In this document: piece after piece, positions 49,083-60,600 of the stretch
Layout of the letters: each line of letters begins with the position of its first letter
Position numbering within the stretch: position 1 is the first letter of the stretch
Assembly: GCA_029721435.1 (NCBI GenBank)
Contig: CM056580.1
Span: 74,797,367-74,861,366, forward strand
Direction of reading: 5' to 3'
Source: Gymnothorax reevesii
Lineage: Eukaryota; Chordata; Actinopteri; Anguilliformes; Muraenidae
DNA: 64,000 bases
Made by a program: the position numbers and the translations under genes
Notes under the pieces: generated by a model
Told to the model about the DNA's origin: nothing
Seen by the model: only the letters and a program-made list of their open reading frames with translations
Database searches by the model: none

Positions 49083-49502
49083 GGGGTTCAAGCAGCAAAG
49101 CTGTTGAGACCCTATTGCTTTTGGCATAATGCTTCTTTTCCTCCAGCAAGATGCATTGGTCAACAAAAACAATAAGTCGCACAAGCATCAAATTCGGACC
49201 ATACATTGTACAACCCCTATTCCAAAATAGTTAGGACGAAGTGTAAATTGTGAATAAAATCAAAATACAATGACTTTCGAATCACACCAGTCAGCATTTT
49301 ATTCACAATAGAACAGAGATCACATAGCAAATGTTGAAACTGAGAAATTTTATCCACAAAATGAGCTCATTTCAAATTTGATGGCTGCTACAGGTCTCAA
49401 AAAAGTTGGGACAGCAGCCTGTTTACCATGGTGTAGCATCCCCTCTTCTTTTTAACAGAGTGAAGGCGTGAAGTTTCTTGATTTTAGCCATTGGAATTTG
49501 AT

Positions 49503-50600
49503 CCCACCCTTATTTAATACAGGCTTCCAGCTGCTGGAGAGTTTTTGGTTTCCTTTGACAGACTTTTCGTTTAATGATTCGCCAAATGTTCTCAATCGAT
49601 GAAAGATCAGGACTGCAGGCAGGCCAGTTCTGCACATGGACTCTTCTACTATGAAGCCATGCTGTTGTAATTGCTGCAGTAAGCGGTTTTGCATTGTCCT
49701 GCTGAAATACACAAGGCCTTCCCTGGAATAGATGTGGTCTGGAAGGGAGCATATGTTGCTCTAAAACCTGTATATACCTTTCAGCATTCATGGTGCTTTT
49801 TAAAACATGCAAGTATTCCACACCATATGCATTAATGCAGGGGTCCCCAATCTTTCCCAGAATGAGCCGGTGTGGGGGCAGGCTTTCATTGCAATCAAGC
49901 AGCTACACACCTGATGCTACTAATCAAGCTTATTAGCAAAGAGTCTTGGGGTTGATTAGTAGTATTAGGTGTGGAACTACTTGGTTGCAATGAAAGCCTG
50001 CACCCACACTGGCCCTTCCCGGGAAAGATTGGGGACCCCTGCACTAATGCATCCCCATATCAATAGAGATGCTGGCTTTTGAACTGAAAGCTGATAACAA
50101 GAGAGGTGGTCTTTTTCCTCTTTAGCTCGGAGGACACGCCGCCCATGATTTCCAACAAGAATGTCAAATTTGGACTCGTCTGACGATGGAACACTTTGCC
50201 ACTTTGCTATAGTCCATATTAAATGAGCCTTGGCCCACAGAACACGTTGGTGCTTCTGGATCATGCTGATCAATGACTTCCTTTTTGCATGAAGAGTTTT
50301 AAGTGCCATCTGTAGATGGCGCGGCAGACTGTGTTTACAGACAGTGGTGTCTTTAATCATTCCTTGGCCCATTTAGTAATGTCAATGACAGAATCATGCG
50401 ACAGAGTGATGCAGTGGCATCTGAGGGCCGAAAGATCACAGGCATCCAGTGAAGGTCTTCAGCCTTGTCCCTTACGCACAGAGATTTTTTCCAGTTTCAA
50501 GAATTTTTTGATAATGTTATGCACTGTCGATGAAGAGACCTTCAAAGCCTTTGCAATTTGACATTGAGAAACATTTTTTTTTAAAGTATTCCACAATTTT
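49503..50600 (-). pseudogene. Tc1-type transposase pseudogene (DD34E), split by a hAT MITE
   Basis: Reading the minus strand, [15 protein letters not shown] then SSDESKFD carries the first catalytic Asp (codon 50180-50178), followed by [14 protein letters not shown] and [12 protein letters not shown]. The frame then runs into the 204-bp insertion at 49838-50041. Beyond it the protein resumes with STMNAERYIQVLEQHML, FQQDNAKPL (second Asp, 49698-49696) and WPACSPDLSSIENIW (Glu, 49593-49591). Exactly 34 residues separate the second Asp and the Glu: a DD34E signature. The N-terminal DNA-binding part (toward 50600) is present but frameshifted. All three catalytic residues survive, yet the insertion and shifts disable the gene. 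Confidence 0.88.
49838..50041. mobile_element. hAT-type MITE, 204 bp, nested in the Tc1 transposase
   Basis: Near-perfect terminal inverted repeats: CAGGGGTCCCCAATCTTTCC on the left and GGAAAGATTGGGGACCCCTG on the right. The inner arms are also complementary (GCTTTCATTGCAATC with TTGCAATGAAAGC), so the element can fold into a long hairpin. It is flanked by CATTAATG (49830-49837) and CACTAATG (50042-50049), an 8-bp target duplication with one mismatch. CAGGGGTCCCCAA ends are typical of hAT (Charlie-like) elements. It carries no coding capacity. Confidence 0.92.
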
Positions 50601-51679
50601 TTTTATGCAAGCCTTCACAGGTTGGAGAGCCTCTGCCCATCTTTACTTCTGAGAGACTCAGCCTCTCTAAGACAACGCTTTTATAGCCAATCGTGTTACA
50701 CACCTCATGCCAGTTAACTTGCTAAATGTTCTTTCAGATGATTGTCTTTTACGTTTGTATATTAATTGCTTTTTCAGCCCTTTTTTGTCTGTGTCCCAAC
50801 TTTTTTGAGACCTGTTGCAGCCAGAAAATTTCAAATAAGCTCATTTTGTGGATAGAAATGTAATATGTGTCAGTTTCAACATTTGAAATGTTATCTATGC
50901 TCTATTGTAAATAATATATTGGCTCATGCGATCTGAGAGCCATTGCATTTTGATTTTATTCACAATTTACACTACATCCCAACTATTTCAGAATTGGGGT
51001 TGTAAATTGGTGTGATGAATTGCAAGGGCAAAATTATAGATTTTTGCCAGCAGGAGCACTATATTAGACACATCTGTTCATATCATGTTTTGTTCATATC
51101 TGAAACTGTATGGGTTAAAAGATTTTTTTTGTCTTCCCTGAAATTTCTCAAATGTATCCCACCCATTCCGACTAATTTGTACCTGCCAAATACTCCTGCC
51201 ATTTTCAAAAAAGTGAAAGTAACCCAAAGTAGTAACAGGCCATTCATCTAATTCTCACATAATTTTGTGTGCAGTGGCTACAGACCTCAGAGACAATAAA
51301 GTTATGCTTCAATCAAAGTTAATTTGTGGCCAAAAATGACTTCTTTGCCCAAACATAACTTGATACTCAAATTTACTATGACATTCTTTGGATGTTTTCA
51401 AAGTAAAATTCTGTTCAAAGGGGCACTACATCTGTCACGCTGAAATATCTCAAGAACTGGTAAAGATAAAAATCTGAAATTTGAGTGCTTATACTTGGTT
51501 CCATTCACTCATATTTCATAAAATGCCAATTGGTGCATGTGACCAAATGGCAGCCAAATAACCCTAAAAGCCGTGTTTTCATGTCCATTTCAGCTGTTTG
51601 GTTAATTGGTTGACAGTGTGTGTACTGCTGATGTGTGAAGGCCTCTAGCAATTCTTGCAATGAATAAAAGAATATGGCT

Positions 51680-52322
51680 GTTGGTAGCCAATCAAAAATT
51701 CATCAAACATTGAGTCTTATCTTTCAATTCAGCCAGCACATTAAAGTAAAGCTTTACGAAGCAAAAAAATGCCTTCTTGTGATAAGGAGTCTGCGTGAGG
51801 AAGGGTACACCCAAGCTGAAGTTAACCATCTTTTTAATTCTATTGTTCTTTGTAAGGTATTGTATGGTTTACCAGTGTACGCTGCCAGTTTATCAGATCT
51901 TACTGCAGTAAAATGTTTTTTTACGAGATGATTTAAAAGGCGCTACACTTCAGTTTACTGTAATATTCATAATCTTTTGGAAAAATATGACCGCCGTCTT
52001 TTTAGGAAATTCAATGATTTACACCATCCGTTGTATAGTTTGTTCCCGAAAGTCAAGCCCTCTTCTGCACATCTGAGAAACAGAACTAGCATAAGACTGA
52101 AGATAAATGCAGATTGTTTAAAAGAGCTTTTTTAATTAACTAATAGACTAATTATTAAGTACAATGTTGTTGTTGTGTCGCTGTATTGGGCTTTTCTTGC
52201 AGTATTTAGTATATTTATATTTTATTAGCTGTGCGCTTGACATTTAAATTTAAATTGTTGTTACACTTTATGTACTTTCATCTTGTGAATAAAGACATTA
52301 CTATTATTATAATTATTATTTA
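51680..52322 (+). pseudogene. 5'-truncated non-LTR retrotransposon (LINE) 3' end
   Basis: One continuous frame, broken by a single in-frame TGA (51929-51931), encodes the C-terminal region after a reverse transcriptase. It includes KVLYGLPVYAASLSDLTAV, then FKRRYTS, LLEKYDRRLFRKF, LHHPLYSLFP and LRNRTSIRLKI, and ends at TAA 52133-52135. The YGLPVYAASLSDLT and FKRRY..DRRLF spacing is typical of LINE ORF2 C-termini in cnidarians and fish. The 3' untranslated part ends GTGAATAAAGACATTACT and an ATT-rich simple tail, as expected for target-primed insertion. Only the last ~0.65 kb is present. Confidence 0.75.
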
Positions 52323-52439
52323 TTTACTTCTTCCTAATCTATAATTGCCTCATGTTGCTTGGACCCTGGTACATACTGCGTGTGGTTATGTTTTTTTATA
52401 CCCCTGACCCATAAGGGGCTGTGTAGAGAATATTCCAAA

Positions 52440-53125
52440 GAATTCCGTCTGTCTGTCTGCACAAGATTGTCTGATTGATTTCTCAAAAACCGCTTATCTG
52501 ATTGTTTTCAAATTGCTGTCATGCATTCTACACTTCATGAAGAGGTGCTGTGCCAAGTTTCCCTACTGTCAGTCAGTCCTCCTGTCTGTTCACACCAGTT
52601 TGTCCGACTGATTTCTCGAAAACTGCTCATCAGATTGTTTTCAAACTGCAGTCATGCATTCTACACTTCATGGAGAGGTGCAGTGCCAAGTTTCCCTTCT
52701 GTCCATCCGTCCCTCCATCCGTCTGTCCATCCACACCAGTTGGTTCGACCGATTTCACAAAACCACTCATCACATTGTTTTCAAACAGCAGTCATGCATT
52801 CTATTCTTCAAGGAGAGGTGCAGCACCCCGTTTCCCTTCCATCCGTTCATCCATCTGCACCAGTTCATCCAGCTGATTTCTCAAGAACCATGTATCAGAT
52901 TGTTTTCAAATTGCAGTCATGCATTCTACACTTCATGTAGAAGGTGCCTTGCCAAGTTTCATGAAAATGTGATGATTTTTTCAAAAATTACTTTCATTCT
53001 CTATATTTTGAACATTGAAAATTTACCACTGCAAATGTTGTTCGGCAGGTTTCTCAAAAGCTGCTAATCAGATTGTTTTCAAATTTCAGTCATGCATTCT
53101 ATACTTCATTCAGAGGCACAGTGCC
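52440..53125 (+). repeat. Tandem array, ~125-170-bp units, five copies
   Basis: GATTGTTTTCAAA followed by GTCATGCATTCTACACTTCA recurs at about 52500, 52633, 52773, 52898 and 53071 (spacing 133, 140, 125 and 173 bp). Between them lie GAGGTGCAGTGCCAAGTTTC and variable CATCCGTC/CTGTC pyrimidine stretches, and each unit has TGATTTCTCAAAAACYGCT before the landmark. Overlapping open frames of 108-139 codons across the array are a consequence of the repeat and are not taken as genes. Confidence 0.88.
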
Positions 53126-54040
53126 AGTTCATCCAAAAATATGCCATAATCTCTTGAGCGTTCAAAGATCAGGGTTATTAGTAATCTGTGCTCAGCTTTT
53201 CACTTTTTTAAAAAAAATCTACAATAGTATGTCTTACTAGACTAATTTTGGGAGAAACCATATATTGTGCTTCCATGTCATATTGACAGAGGTACAGTGA
53301 CCCTCATTTAATTATTGTTTTCTCATTAAGATCTATATAATCTTGTAATAACCCTTCCGGTGAGGGACAAGTGATGTACATTTCCTTTGGATACAATAAC
53401 AAAGAACAGCCATTTGAATCGGCCTCTGAACACATGGAAAAAAACACAGCTAATTTGATTAGATACCCATAGTGGCCTTTTTCCCCCACACTATTAAAAT
53501 TATCCTGATAGGCATCGAGGACTAGCTACTATGTCCACGGAAGCTCTGTTTGTAAACAATCAGGCTGTCTCCTGGATAGGTGACATAACAGAGAAGACGT
53601 GAGGGAGTTCCAGTGACCGTGTCTAGGCTGAGCGATGTCTGTCCTCTGACCAAGTACCTGCCCACTATCAAAGACTTGCGGCTCTAGGATGATCAGTTCC
53701 ACAGCAATCTTTGGCATGCTGATTGCAAGATGACAGAGCTATTCAATTACATTTTTCTGGCGGAACAGAGTTCAAATGTGTCCTCCAAGTTGGAAATGGT
53801 GGTTTTAAGTTCCAGTTACAAGGAAGTCCTGTTCCAAATCTGATCACATAACTGTCATGTTAGTGAGACGCTACTTGGTGCTAACTAGTGACTGGCTGTT
53901 ATTGACAACATTGCTGGTTCCCTGACTTCCTTTATTGGAGGTTCAGAGTAATTGGTTTGATTAGCTGACATTTTTGACACAATCACATAAATTTTCTGCC
54001 AGATTTATACCTCTGCACCAGCGACAGTGGTGGCTGGAGG
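53126..54040. other. Intergenic, no feature recognised
   Basis: AT-rich, with no gene, RNA gene or structured repeat recognised. Confidence 0.35.
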
Positions 54041-54250
54041 CATTATGCTCTACTGTTCCCCATCCTTCCATACATGCATCCATCCACAGGTCCGTCCATC
54101 TCAATATTGTTAGAGTGATATTTCTGGAATGCATAGACAGTTTCAAATTTGGCATTAAAGTCAACTTGGACTCATGGATGGACTGATTTCATGTGAGCAG
54201 TCAAAGGTCGAGGTCGATGTGACCTCATGTATTTTTCATTGCCTGTCATG
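54041..54250 (+). repeat. CATCCATCC / AGGTCGAGGTC interspersed repeat fragment
   Basis: The run CCTTCCATACATGCATCCAT, then GTCCGTCCATCTC, later TCAAAGGTCGAGGTCGATGT resembles the same TGACCT/AGGTCA-bearing fish repeat class seen at 12.7 and 38.7 kb. Boundaries are approximate. Confidence 0.45.
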
Positions 54251-54479
54251 AGTCAGAATTTGTCCTTTATTGACAAAACAGATGGTTAACTCAAAAAAGC
54301 TTGTAGAGATGAAGAATTTTATGGACGGTCCATTGTCAGGCGGGAGTGATTAAGAATTTGAAAGTCAGGGACGGCGTAGTCAAAGGGACTGGTCTGAGGT
54401 CAGTTACCGTTATGAAAAGCTGAATAATTCGTGGCACACTGGGCAGGTGCACGCCTTCAAATTGGAGTGAAGGAGGACT

Positions 54480-54706
54480 TAGTAGAAGACACTTGCCTGC
54501 AAACTCTGGGTAAAGTTTCTCTAAAACATTTTTTTCACATTACCTTAAATAAATGCAATGATCATTTAAAAGATTAATTTTATATTTACTGACATTGTCT
54601 TTGTCTAATATAAAAATTAATTAGATGATCTGAAACATTTAAATATGACAAATGAGCAAAAATACAAGAAATTGGGAAAGGGCAAATACTTTTTCACAAC
54701 ACTGTA
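54480..54706 (+). mobile_element. 3' terminal fragment of a Tc1/mariner-type element
   Basis: The segment ends GGGCAAATACTTTTTCACAA followed by CACTGTA, the characteristic outer end of an abundant teleost Tc1-type family. The preceding AT-rich text fits its inner repeat. No transposase remnant was recognised. Confidence 0.55.
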
Positions 54707-56620
54707 TACTTTTATTGAATCTTGTTTTGCAATTTGTCCTCTGAATTTGACCTATCCTCGTTACTGGGTAGCCACAGTGCAGCTTCCTGGGACCGACTCC
54801 AGATCTGTGGCCTGGGGCAATGCCGGCAATATTCCTATGATCTTTTGATTTAAGAGATACAAAGGGAATCCCCTCTCTGTTCTATGTTTGAACAGGAAGG
54901 ACAGGGTAAAACGTAACCTTCCACTTGTGTTTACCACTTCCTGGAGTGAGCATTCGCCTTATAATGCACTCTAAAACAGACGTGTTTACGTAAATATAGA
55001 CATAATATTTACTGCAGTATCTTCATTGCACTTCAGTAGGTTTAGGTTTAGGTTGATTTGTAAAAGGACCATACACATTAATCAACATTACTACAAATGT
55101 GCCAGTTTTAGCAGTTGGCTAATTCGCAACTGCAGTCCTTTGGCAAGATGTTATGAAACCACAGACCTGAAACAGCATCAATAAAGGTTAAAATCAACAT
55201 TTACAGTATTTACAGGGCAGGACACCGTAGTAATACATGACAGCCAGTGCAAAAAACACAGAACAGCAACATACAGACAGACAGCAATCTCGCCATCTCG
55301 CCATATAGTCAGCCATGAAAAGCAGCAGTATACATACATATAGTCAGCCTTACAAAGCAGCAGTGCACATAAAGGGAAACAGAACTTGAGCAAAATAAAT
55401 ACAATCTTGGCATTAGTCGAACTATTAGGTGTTAGTACATACCAAGCCAAGCAAAGCTGGAAGCCTGACAATGGACAGACACATTTAGTTAGTTAGCAAC
55501 AGGCTATTAAACAATAGTGAAGTACACAATTAAGAGTGATCACATTTTTGTTTTTTTAAAGCGAGGTCTTAAGATTTTTTGTAAAAGGGTGGTAGGTGGC
55601 TCAGTTTCTCATTTCAGTTGGTAAGGTGTTCCAAAACTGTGTGGCCATAACTGCAAGGCAAGATTTACTAAAGGAGCTGGACCTGAAAGGAACAATATAG
55701 TCCCCTCTCTGTGATGATCTAGTAGTCTTGTTATCAGATGTTTTCAGCTTAACAAATGCTCTGAGAGGTGGAGGCGCCATGCCTGTACATCAACTGTCTG
55801 CTCCCATGCAAACTTTGCAACTACGTGTGCCCTTATCAGCAAGAGCATTATAAAGGAATTATCCTAAGCTCAATGAAAAGAGTATTAAAATTACGATATT
55901 CTTTCATTTTCATTGCCATGACGCGAGGAATGGTAACAGCTAATCGCCTTGTGCACTCAGGGGCCAAAAGTGATTTTGTCCAGCTGGACTTAATGGAACA
56001 CTGACATGATTGAATTCCCACACCTCTCATAAATACTGTCGACTTTATTGTTCAAACTGCTTGCTGGTTTGTATCAATGAAGAGGTGTTACTGAGCTCAA
56101 ACTATATTGACGAAGCCATTTCTACTGAATATTATTAAAAAGGCTGAGACCTTAAGGCTAATACTCTGAGATATATTTCGAAGATTAATGGGATTATTGG
56201 TTAATGTTATGACTCTCTACACTATACACAATGCCAATTTTTTATTTTTTTAAGTGGAAAAGTGATCTCCAACCATATTCCTGGAGAGCTACCATCCTTA
56301 TGATTTTCACTCCCACCAATGCAAAGCACATCTCATTTCGCAGTTGGAGATCTTCATCAGCTCCAACTTGGCCAAATTAGGACTGCTGGATTGGGGTTGG
56401 ATTAAAAATCTTCAGGATGGTATCTTTCCAGGAACATGGTTTGAGACCACTTGTTTGGCTGTTTAGTGTACATAGTTACAATACATCCATAGATATATAT
56501 CCATGAATACATCATGTATTTCTGTCGATGTTGTGGTGTTGGCCTGAATAATGGCAGCCTATTACTCCAATCTATGTCACAAATGTTAAATGACCAAAAT
56601 ATACTGATTTTAACTGTAAT
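54707..56620. other. Intergenic, unclassified
   Basis: The part 55560-55800 (GTGTTCCAAAACTGTGTGGC, AAAGGAGCTGGACC) has the feel of a LINE 3' region, but I could not place it. GTTTAGGTTTAGGTT occurs near 55041. No gene was recognised. Confidence 0.3.
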
Positions 56621-56624
56621 TATC

Positions 56625-56848
56625 CTCCGGGTACTCTGGTTTCCTCCGACAGTCGAAAGACGTGCATGTCAGGCTAATTGGAGACTAAATTGCTGTTGGT
56701 GAGAGTGAATGGTGTGTGCACCCTAAGATGGATTGGCGTGTTGTCCAGGGTGTGTCCCTGCCTTGCGTCCATGGCCAGCTGGAATAGGCCTCAACTCCCC
56801 CACGACCCTAGTGAGGATGAAACAGTATAGATAATGGATGGATGGAAA
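56625..56848 (+). mobile_element. RTE-like LINE/SINE 3' tail ending in ATGG repeats
   Basis: CCGGGTACTCTGGTTTCCTC, GACGTGCATGTCAGGCTAAT, GATTGGCGTGTTGTCCAGGG, and GATGAAACAGTATAGATAAT with ATGGATGG at the end match the wording of an extremely common vertebrate (especially fish) retroelement tail. ATGG repeats at the end are typical of RTE-type tails. The class is from memory. Confidence 0.65.
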
Positions 56849-57678
56849 TGTAATTATGGACTTGTCCATAACTGTTGATAGTTCAGCTTACTCTTATTCA
56901 TTTGCTATACGTGACATTAATGGATTTTATAGGGATTTGTTCATGAAAATTCAAAAGTATTTCAAACTTACTGCTAATGTTATCAAGATACTGGCTTAAT
57001 ACTGCCTAATGTCATCAAAGATATTTACAAAGATCTGTCCACGGGATATGAGAAACTTAGATAAAGTTATTTTATTTATTTTAAAATTTACACACAGATA
57101 TGTCTTCAGTGGGTTAATACCCTGAACAAACCCATTACATGGTTTTTAAAATCATTCTGTCATTTTCAGAGGGAAACAATGAGTTGCATACTGATTAAAC
57201 CACAATTTCACAACATTCATCTTGTTCTAGCGATAAAGTGATGGAAGAGTACATTTTAAAAGAACAGTTTTATGAAAACAAACTTTTTAATTGATTTTTC
57301 TTTTTAATTAAAAGGACCCTGTCTTGCTCCTCATAAGAAAAACAGCTTCTTTGTACTGTATACTCCAATGATGCCACCATGAACTTCAGTGAGCTCTGAT
57401 TAACTATCACCTGACCTCAGTCTTGAGGTTTCTGTGGAATCCCCGTGCAAAATTTAGCCTCTAAACTCCCTTGCTCCCCTATATTCTGTGCCTGCAGTTT
57501 GCATTGTGATGTATGCCTCAAGGGACCAGTGGTAGCTCAAGCCCTGAAACACCCAATATGAGTCACGCTGTCACCCACTCAGTGAATTCTGAAAGGCAAT
57601 GCATCTGTCAGGGAACTCTTATTTTTTTCAAAACCGCTGGGCCTATCATTTTAGCAGAGCAAGTCATCAAGTTTAACT
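56849..57678. other. Intergenic, no feature recognised
   Basis: No gene or classifiable repeat was recognised before the G18 tract. Confidence 0.35.
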
Positions 57679-57696
57679 GGGGGGGGGGGGGGGGGG
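57679..57696 (+). repeat. Poly-G tract, 18 bases
   Basis: Uninterrupted guanines. This is the last simple-sequence tract before the repeat-poor EGR3 upstream region. Confidence 0.95.
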
Positions 57697-60600
57697 TGAC
57701 ATTATAAGCGTAATGTACAACCATCTGAAATTTTTTTACATGGAAAATAAAGTTAGTACAGTAATTTTAATAGCACAGTAATTTTAACACTTCAGAAATG
57801 GTAATACATGACATTTTGCAACAGTAGTTGTTAAGTATACTGTAACCAGCCATATTCACGACTGGCCATGACCGAAATCTGGAAAGAACGGAGGTTCTTT
57901 TCAAAAGGGGGATCTAATCACTTTCCATGGCAGCATCTATTTCCTTCCAGAGCAACACAGGCTGAGCAAAAATCTCATCCTCAATTACTTCTCTCTGCTT
58001 TTCTTCTTTATAGTCATACATACCCCTTTTTGGGTTACCTGTGACATTCTAAGCCATGACAAAACTATATTTAAGTAATTGCACTTTATTTAGTCATTGA
58101 AATGTGCACTGTGCCCATGCATTTTGAATTTTGGTAACTATAGTACATTGGCAGTGACTGCGGTTGGTGCTCCCCCATCATCAAATTGTGGATTTAAAAC
58201 AATGCATATTTTTATCTGCAATTAACATTAATTTTGAGGGGCGATATGACATGATTGGTCTGATGTGGTAGCCGACTAAGCATAACCTTAATTCTGTATT
58301 TCTTTCCATAGGATTGCTTTGAGCTTAAATCCTATTATTCGCTGTTTAAGCTATGCATGTTCTACTGGAGCTGGACTAATTATTATTATCGACTGCTTGG
58401 TGCACAGAAGTTTTAAGTTTATTTTTTTGCTGTAACAAGTTAGTTGGATGCAAGTATTTTTAATATTGTTTCAAAGTTTTTCATTGCTTTTTCTGAAAAC
58501 AAAAAATGCACTTAACGTTTCTGTGCTCCAAGCAGTCATTATCATTATTATTGACGTTGTTTTCATTGTTGTTGACTCAAGCTCAAGTGGATTTGCCCTT
58601 GTACAACAGAGGGTGAAGTTAAGCAACATAGTCAACAACTACACAGAAAGGACATCTCTATCTTTGTGAATTTATTATTTTCAAAAGAAATAGATAAGAT
58701 ATTTTCTCAATCTGGTTTCTAAATTGGTGAAATGGGATCCATGACGTCTCGCCCTTTGCGGTTCCTTTAATGGCTGTGGGTTCCGATCTCTTTTCCACTT
58801 TGCAGTTTGCTTAACCGGAACTTTGTTAGCCAAATACAGACAGCAATGGGCGGTGCCGGATAAATACCATATTTGGAATTTCCACTTCAGTAGACCGTTC
58901 AGAGCTCAGCTGCCCGTACAAACATGTGCGGATCTGCGGAGAGCTTGCAATGTCCACATACGATTAAAGTTTGCCAATAATGGTCCTTTCATTCAATGTG
59001 ACTTTGCTCCTGTCGTATTTCATTGCGTTTATTTAATGGGCGAATGTTTTGAAATCGTATTTCTTGCAAACATTGTTGAACATCATACGAATGTGTTATT
59101 TTTTTCTGAGTCCTATTAAAAAAGATTGAACCGTTTTTCATATTTTGAATCGTCATACACCGTAGTCTGGCCAAAGGAGTAGCTTATGACGTCGTTTTGA
59201 AGTATTTCAGCGTTTGGCAAGGGGATGGGGACTACCAAAATTCATGATATCTGGAAATTGGATTGTGAGTAAACAATGCATGGTGAGGCGCCCCAGTCAG
59301 AATATTTCCACGCCCAGGCGAACTAAGTTTTGAGCTGCTGTGCGTAGGTGGTGACCAGTTTTTGTTTTGTTAGTCGCAAAAAAATATTGCCTATAAGCCA
59401 ACTACATGAAGCCTATATAAAATTGTGAATTCTCAGCGAAGTATTAATGCAGACAACTAGCGTACAAATCAACAAAACAGCTTGATCCTGTTATTTCCGC
59501 AGGTATTTATTTGCCTTGATCGTTAGTGGATGGATAAATAGCAACTGATCATTACTTTTAGGAAACTTCTTTTTCTTCTTGCGTAAAACGATTCAGATTT
59601 GATGAGGCCCGATATTCGGCTAACCCATCGCTAAGGCGTATGATCAACATGCATTGTGATCAGGTCCCTGTTCCGTGGGACCACTTTGACTGAGAGTGCA
59701 CAGCGGAGAAAGCAGATTATTGTGACTGGAGCTCTAGCCCGAAGACACAAATGGCTCAGTCACACATCAGTAGGAATGATTTAATGGACAATTCGATAAA
59801 AGTTGCCGTCGGATCAGAAAAATATAGCCATTTCAGCTTTGTTTGCCAAAGCGTCACATTCTCGCAGGAGATGGCAGGTCCCAGACGGCCAGTCACCGAC
59901 TGCAATCATGAAGCCTAATTTCTGATTGATTGATTAATACGCTTACTTGCACTTGATTTATTGTGATTCAGTCGTCTATATGTTGCTTAATTTCAGAAAT
60001 AGCACAGCTACTGTGCCTAAGCTTTCAAGGCCCGCAACAGACGCTGTGAGGCATATCGGGCAAACATGCATTATTGTTACTGCCAATCAATATACATACC
60101 TATATTACACATGCAAGCAGGTAGATCTGTGCAACAGTCATGTAAACACGACCAATTAACTATCTGAAGTGCAAAACATTTCAAGAATAAACAAACTCGG
60201 TTATTGTATGTTATTACAGGTTGGCCATCAGAGCCAACCCATATATGAGGCAGCATTTGAAGCATTCGTTTCTGAACTTTGGTGGGAGTGTAATGATGGT
60301 GAAAGCATTATTGGGGAAAATGGAAATGAATAATGGACTCTGTGCACATATTAACAGCACCCGAAACACCGCATTTCCTATAGACACATTTCCCGTCATA
60401 GGCTATATTTATATAGCATATCATCACACCAGGCGAAGGCATGGGAGCTGTGGGTGAGGGGAATTCATTGTTGAAGCTAAAAAATGAATCGTCACACAAA
60501 CATTCTGAAGTATTAGCCTACATCATACTACTCTTCCAAATAGTACAGCACGCGCCTCCATGGGCAATCGTCTGATGTTTGCTTCTCGTGTCCATGCTTA

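Larger units (their letters stand above)
49211..51002 (-). mobile_element. Full-length Tc1-type element with terminal repeats and TA target duplication
   Basis: The ends CAACCCCTATTCCAAAATAG (left) and CAGAATTGGGGTTG (right) are imperfect inverted repeats. Further inside, GTGTAAATTGTGAATAAAAT pairs with ATTTTATTCACAATTTACAC near the right end. TA flanks both ends (49209-49210 and 51003-51004), the Tc1/mariner target duplication. The element is about 1.79 kb, of which 204 bp is a nested hAT MITE, leaving about 1.59 kb, a normal Tc1 size. Its transposase is on the minus strand and broken (see the pseudogene). Confidence 0.88.
49083..51660. mobile_element. Second GGGGTTCAAG-ended element, split by a Tc1 insertion
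   Basis: Sequence from 49083 opens GGGGTTCAAGCAGCAAAGCT and GACCCTATTGCTTTTGG, like the left end of the element at 23977 (GGGGTTCAAGCC..AAACCCTATTG). It is interrupted at the TA at 49209 by a complete Tc1-type element. Similar non-coding text (GCAGGAGCACTATATTAGAC, later ATATCTCAAGAACTGG) resumes after 51004. The right terminal repeat was not found; the LINE fragment starting at about 51.68 kb may have replaced it, so the end given is approximate. Confidence 0.55.

Noticed and set aside
52521..53067. Three overlapping 108-139-codon frames with repeated peptides
   Set aside because: They coincide exactly with the tandem array and the unit length is not a constant multiple of three.
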